Positions 61,945 to 64,000 of a DNA stretch of 64,000 bases are shown here, one piece after another. The DNA lies in NCBI GenBank assembly GCA_001310555.1, contig BAXO01000006.1:26223-90222 (forward strand), in the 5' to 3' direction. The position numbers and the translations under genes were made by a program. Within the stretch, counting starts at the first letter, position 1. Each line of letters starts with the position of its first letter. Under the pieces are notes generated by a model. The model made no database searches and was not told the origin of the DNA. It was given only the letters and a program-made list of their open reading frames with translations. This DNA is from Bacillus sp. JCM 19058 (lineage in GTDB: Bacteria > Bacillota > Bacilli > Bacillales_H > Bacillaceae_D).

Positions 61945-62251
61945 TTAATCATCGATTCCCCATACCTTTTTTCCAGCCTCTTTCTGCTCATTAGGGGTCA
62001 TCACGTTAACTACTTGCGTAATTTGCCACTCGTAGCCAAATGGATCTATCACTGTAAATAATCGAGCTTCCCCAAAATCATCCATTGGCTCAGTAGTCAC
62101 CTCACAATTTGTTTCTTTAAAAAAAATCGTAGGTGACATCTAAATAACGTGTCCCCTCTTTGATATTTCTTTCTCGTTGCGTATCTGGATTGGGAAACCC
62201 TTCAAGAACCCCTACTTCTAGAACACTAGAACCATAAGAAAGTATGCACAT
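61945..62251 (-). pseudogene. VOC/glyoxalase-family protein, apparently truncated
   Basis: Minus-strand reading shows VLEVGVLEGFPNPDTQRERN, GTRYLDVTYDFF and, after a break in an A/T run near 62115, KETNCEVTTEPMDDFGEARLFTVIDPFGYEWQITQVV. The last part is the second half of a VOC fold (DPFGYEW is typical of PhnB-like proteins). The total of about 100 residues is short of the usual 120-150, the ATG at 62251 has no ribosome binding site, and the first half does not look complete. Probably a decayed or internally deleted gene. Confidence 0.6.
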
Positions 62252-62435
62252 CAGTAAAAATGCATTTGGGAAATTTCTTGAATTTTCTATGCTTAAAAGA
62301 TAGACTTACGCATAAGAGAATTGTTAAAAAAATAAGAGCTTATGAAAACGCACGAGCTACGAAATATAACCATTCATTTAAAATAAATGATAAGATAATT
62401 CATTGATTTTAGCGATCAGACAGGAGGTAAATACA

Positions 62436-62855
62436 TTGAATGTTTATCGCGAAATCGAGGAGTTTGCATTTTTAAAACGTTTCTTTGCTTCATGTCTAAC
62501 CATCTTATTGGTGGGGACTCCAGCTGCGTTTGTCTTTTCCGCGTTAAGTGATTATTATTATGATTTTCTTTTCTATTTCATCGCAATCGTCCATTTCATA
62601 CTACCTGCAATCGTTGTAGGGGGATTTTTATTTTCTTATGTGGTGGATCGTTGGATTGTAAAGAAGGTGGATAAAGAGGGATACGTTTTTCAATTAAGCC
62701 TTTATTCTGCCATGGGAATCGTGTGTGCCATTCCATATGCATTCATTCTAGAAGTTTGGGCAGAACCACGGCATGTCATGTATGTTATCCTCTCGGGAGT
62801 AATCAATGCTACTGTTTTTTTTCATCTTCTATTTTGGTTTAAGAAAGCGTACTGA
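62436..62855 (+). CDS. Four-helix membrane protein of unknown function
   Basis: Intact, 139 residues. Short N-terminal cytoplasmic part, then four hydrophobic helices (about 17-37 FFASCLTILLVGTPAAFVFSA in part, 45-68, 80-100, 108-135). No recognisable domain. TTG 62436 is chosen because AGGAGG at 62422-62427 is 8 nt upstream; the ATG at 62403 precedes it. Alone, next to two gene fragments and the CRISPR array. Confidence 0.7.
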   Translation: MNVYREIEEFAFLKRFFASCLTILLVGTPAAFVFSALSDYYYDFLFYFIAIVHFILPAIVVGGFLFSYVVDRWIVKKVDKEGYVFQLSLYSAMGIVCAIPYAFILEVWAEPRHVMYVILSGVINATVFFHLLFWFKKAY

Positions 62856-62882
62856 ATTTTTTTATCACGATTTAACCGTCCA

Positions 62883-63002
62883 TCATACTGTTAAAAATTT
62901 GACTGCAGGGATAGAAAATTTAATTATAGTAAATTCAAATGGATGCATTCCATCTCCAGTGCCTCCAATAATTCCATCACGGTCTAGAAATACAGCTCTC
63001 AA
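62883..63002 (-). pseudogene. 5' fragment of a HAD-IIIA phosphatase gene
   Basis: TTG 63002, behind AGGAGGTG, encodes 39 residues: MRAVFLDRDGIIGGTGDGMH and a short tail. LDRDGII is HAD motif I of the histidinol-phosphate / heptose bisphosphate phosphatase group. The frame stops at 62883, and the rest of the enzyme is missing because the membrane protein gene ends 28 bp further on. A truncated remnant with its ribosome binding site intact. Confidence 0.65.
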
Positions 63003-63119
63003 CCCTAACACCTCCTGACAATCAGTTCTATTATTGAACATACATATCCTTTATTTTGTTGAACTAACCTACTCTGTTAAGCTTTTGTGACCGCGACTTT
63101 TGGTACACTGACTTTTATG

Positions 63120-63300
63120 CTTTTAGTACAGAGTGTATTGAGAGATAGGATGATCCCTTTTTCGCTCTAATTGAGCGAACGGGATGGGCCGACTCCAGCA
63201 GGAGGAAAGGGAACGTGGAAAATCACTGGCGTTGTCGGTTTGTTCCACGCCCGCCTGCAGAATGCGTGCCCCCTATCCCGGGAGTGGAGCTAATGCGCCA
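63120..63300. repeat. GC-rich palindromic element, possibly a degenerate Bacillaceae dispersed repeat
   Basis: ATCCC...GGGAT encloses TTCGCTC/GAGCGAA; then CGTGGAA (about 63213) and TTCCACG (about 63244) flank a further loop. The order GGCCGACTCCAGCAGGAGGA ... CCACGCCCGCCTGCAGAA resembles the small dispersed repeats common in Bacillus intergenic regions. Only one copy is visible here. Confidence 0.4.
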
Positions 63301-63509
63301 TCTTATCATCTAGTTGCAACTTAATTGAGACCAATTTCCCAACCGCCTAACAGAAAAAAAAGGATGTAAGTCTTGCTGAATAAGGGTTTGGGCATAGAAA
63401 CGCTTGTTTTACTATTTTTCAACAGGAGGTTGGGAAAATACGCTCGAAAAGCTTGCAGCTTAAAGCTTTTTAAGATACAGTTAAAAGCAGAAACCTTGAT
63501 TTGATTGGG
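63301..63509 (+). promoter_or_regulatory. Probable CRISPR leader
   Basis: AT-rich 200 bp directly before the first repeat, without a supported ORF, containing AAAAGCTT/AAAGCTTTTT hairpin arms near 63445-63470. Its place on the side where repeats start, and the repeat end ATTTAAAT, suggest transcription to the right. Confidence 0.45.
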
Positions 63510-64000
63510 GTAGAACCAGAACATAGGATGTATTTAAATTGAGGATTACTAACTTTGATACTAAGGGCAGGAAGTAGAACCAGAACATAGGATGTATTTA
63601 AATTCAATTATCTTTGTTTCATCTTTACCCCACTTGGAGGTAGAACCAGAACATAGGATGTATTTAAATTAAGGAACGACCAGATGTATGGAAGGAATGT
63701 ATATGTAGAACCAGAACATAGGATGTATTTAAATACAATTCGGCAGGGTCTTCTATGTCTTGGTTCTGCGTAGAACCAGAACATAGGATGTATTTAAATA
63801 AAATAAAAATGTGCACTTCGGCATGAGGGGAAGAGGTAGAACCAGAACATAGGATGTATTTAAATTGTGGTCTAGGTATTGCCCCTCAATGGACAATCTA
63901 AGTAGAACCAGAACATAGGATGTATTTAAATTAAACAAACTACAGTTTCAAACGGTGTGAACTCAGTAGAACCAGAACATAGGATGTATTTAAATAAGAA
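63510..64000 (+). CRISPR. CRISPR array, 8 repeats visible, continues past the window
   Basis: Eight identical 30-nt repeats beginning GTAGAACCAG and ending GTATTTAAAT, at 63510, 63574, 63640, 63705, 63770, 63836, 63902 and 63966. The seven complete spacers are 34, 36, 35, 35, 36, 36 and 34 nt. The repeat end ATTTAAAT and overall pattern (GTxGAACC...AACAT...GGATGTATTTAAAT) are like repeats paired with type I-B and some type III systems of Firmicutes; subtype is therefore only suggested. No mutated repeat is seen, so the array end is not in view. No cas gene lies in this window. Confidence 0.97.

Noticed and set aside
63753..63938. 61-codon minus-strand frame
   Set aside because: It is the translation of the CRISPR repeats (the phrase NTSYVLVL recurs once per repeat) and not a gene.

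Overview
The window looks like a chromosomal segment of an endospore-forming, probably alkaliphilic member of the Bacillaceae. The reasons are the Bacillus-type order gpmI-eno-secG-est-rnr-smpB-ssrA, spore coat (CotF-like) genes, an S-box upstream of metNIQ, FadR-like control of fadNAE, the sufCDSUB operon, AGGAGG ribosome binding sites and frequent TTG/GTG starts. No 16S rRNA or species marker is present, so the genus is not fixed. Most long genes are broken by single-base indels, usually in A or T runs, while their translations remain family-like on both sides. I read this as uncorrected sequencing error rather than gene decay, and I give each gene its full span across such breaks.

Layout: 1-7.3 kb carries glycolysis, protein export and ribosome rescue (gpmI end, eno, secG, est, rnr, smpB, tmRNA). 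7.7-9.6 kb has a branched-chain polyamine synthase-like gene (minus strand), preceded by an odd leader with a 7-codon ORF, inverted repeat and terminator. 10-11.4 kb is a sodium/alanine symporter. 11.5-18 kb is a minus-strand sugar locus (lipoprotein binding protein, GH43 glycosidase, two Gfo/Idh/MocA oxidoreductases) with a divergent AraC regulator and no permeases. 18-24.6 kb has mqo, a DUF6944-like repeat protein, a CwlO-type hydrolase and an ECF sigma/anti-sigma/YfjL-like operon. 25-29.5 kb has a MerR-linked quinone reductase, a lactonase, ppaC and two spore coat genes. 29.5-35 kb is fadN-fadA-fadE behind a FadR-like operator.

35.05-46.3 kb appears to be an accessory block between fadE and yusI, which are close neighbours in B. 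subtilis. It has two transcription units, each beginning with a paralogous HAD phosphatase behind a similar terminator leader. The first also encodes a GlpP-type antiterminator, two Gfo/Idh/MocA enzymes, a glycerophosphodiester phosphodiesterase and a binding protein; the second encodes two ABC permeases and another binding protein. I infer a GlpP-controlled system for uptake and breakdown of glycerophosphodiester conjugates.

46.5-50.6 kb returns to core genes (yusI, gcvH, S-box, metNIQ). 50.6-55.2 kb is a second apparent insertion and my best candidate for an undescribed system: a PlcR/Rgg-type HTH-TPR regulator divergent from a 35-codon secreted-looking peptide, a 6-codon ORF with a near-perfect RBS, a terminator/attenuator, a HemW-like radical SAM enzyme, an MFS transporter and a DinB-fold protein. 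It resembles a peptide pheromone switch controlling a small radical-SAM product pathway. 55.4-61.9 kb holds a YurZ-like protein and sufCDSUB. The last 2 kb contains gene fragments, a membrane protein, a GC-rich palindromic element and the start of a CRISPR array with 8 identical 30-nt repeats running off the window; no cas gene is visible.
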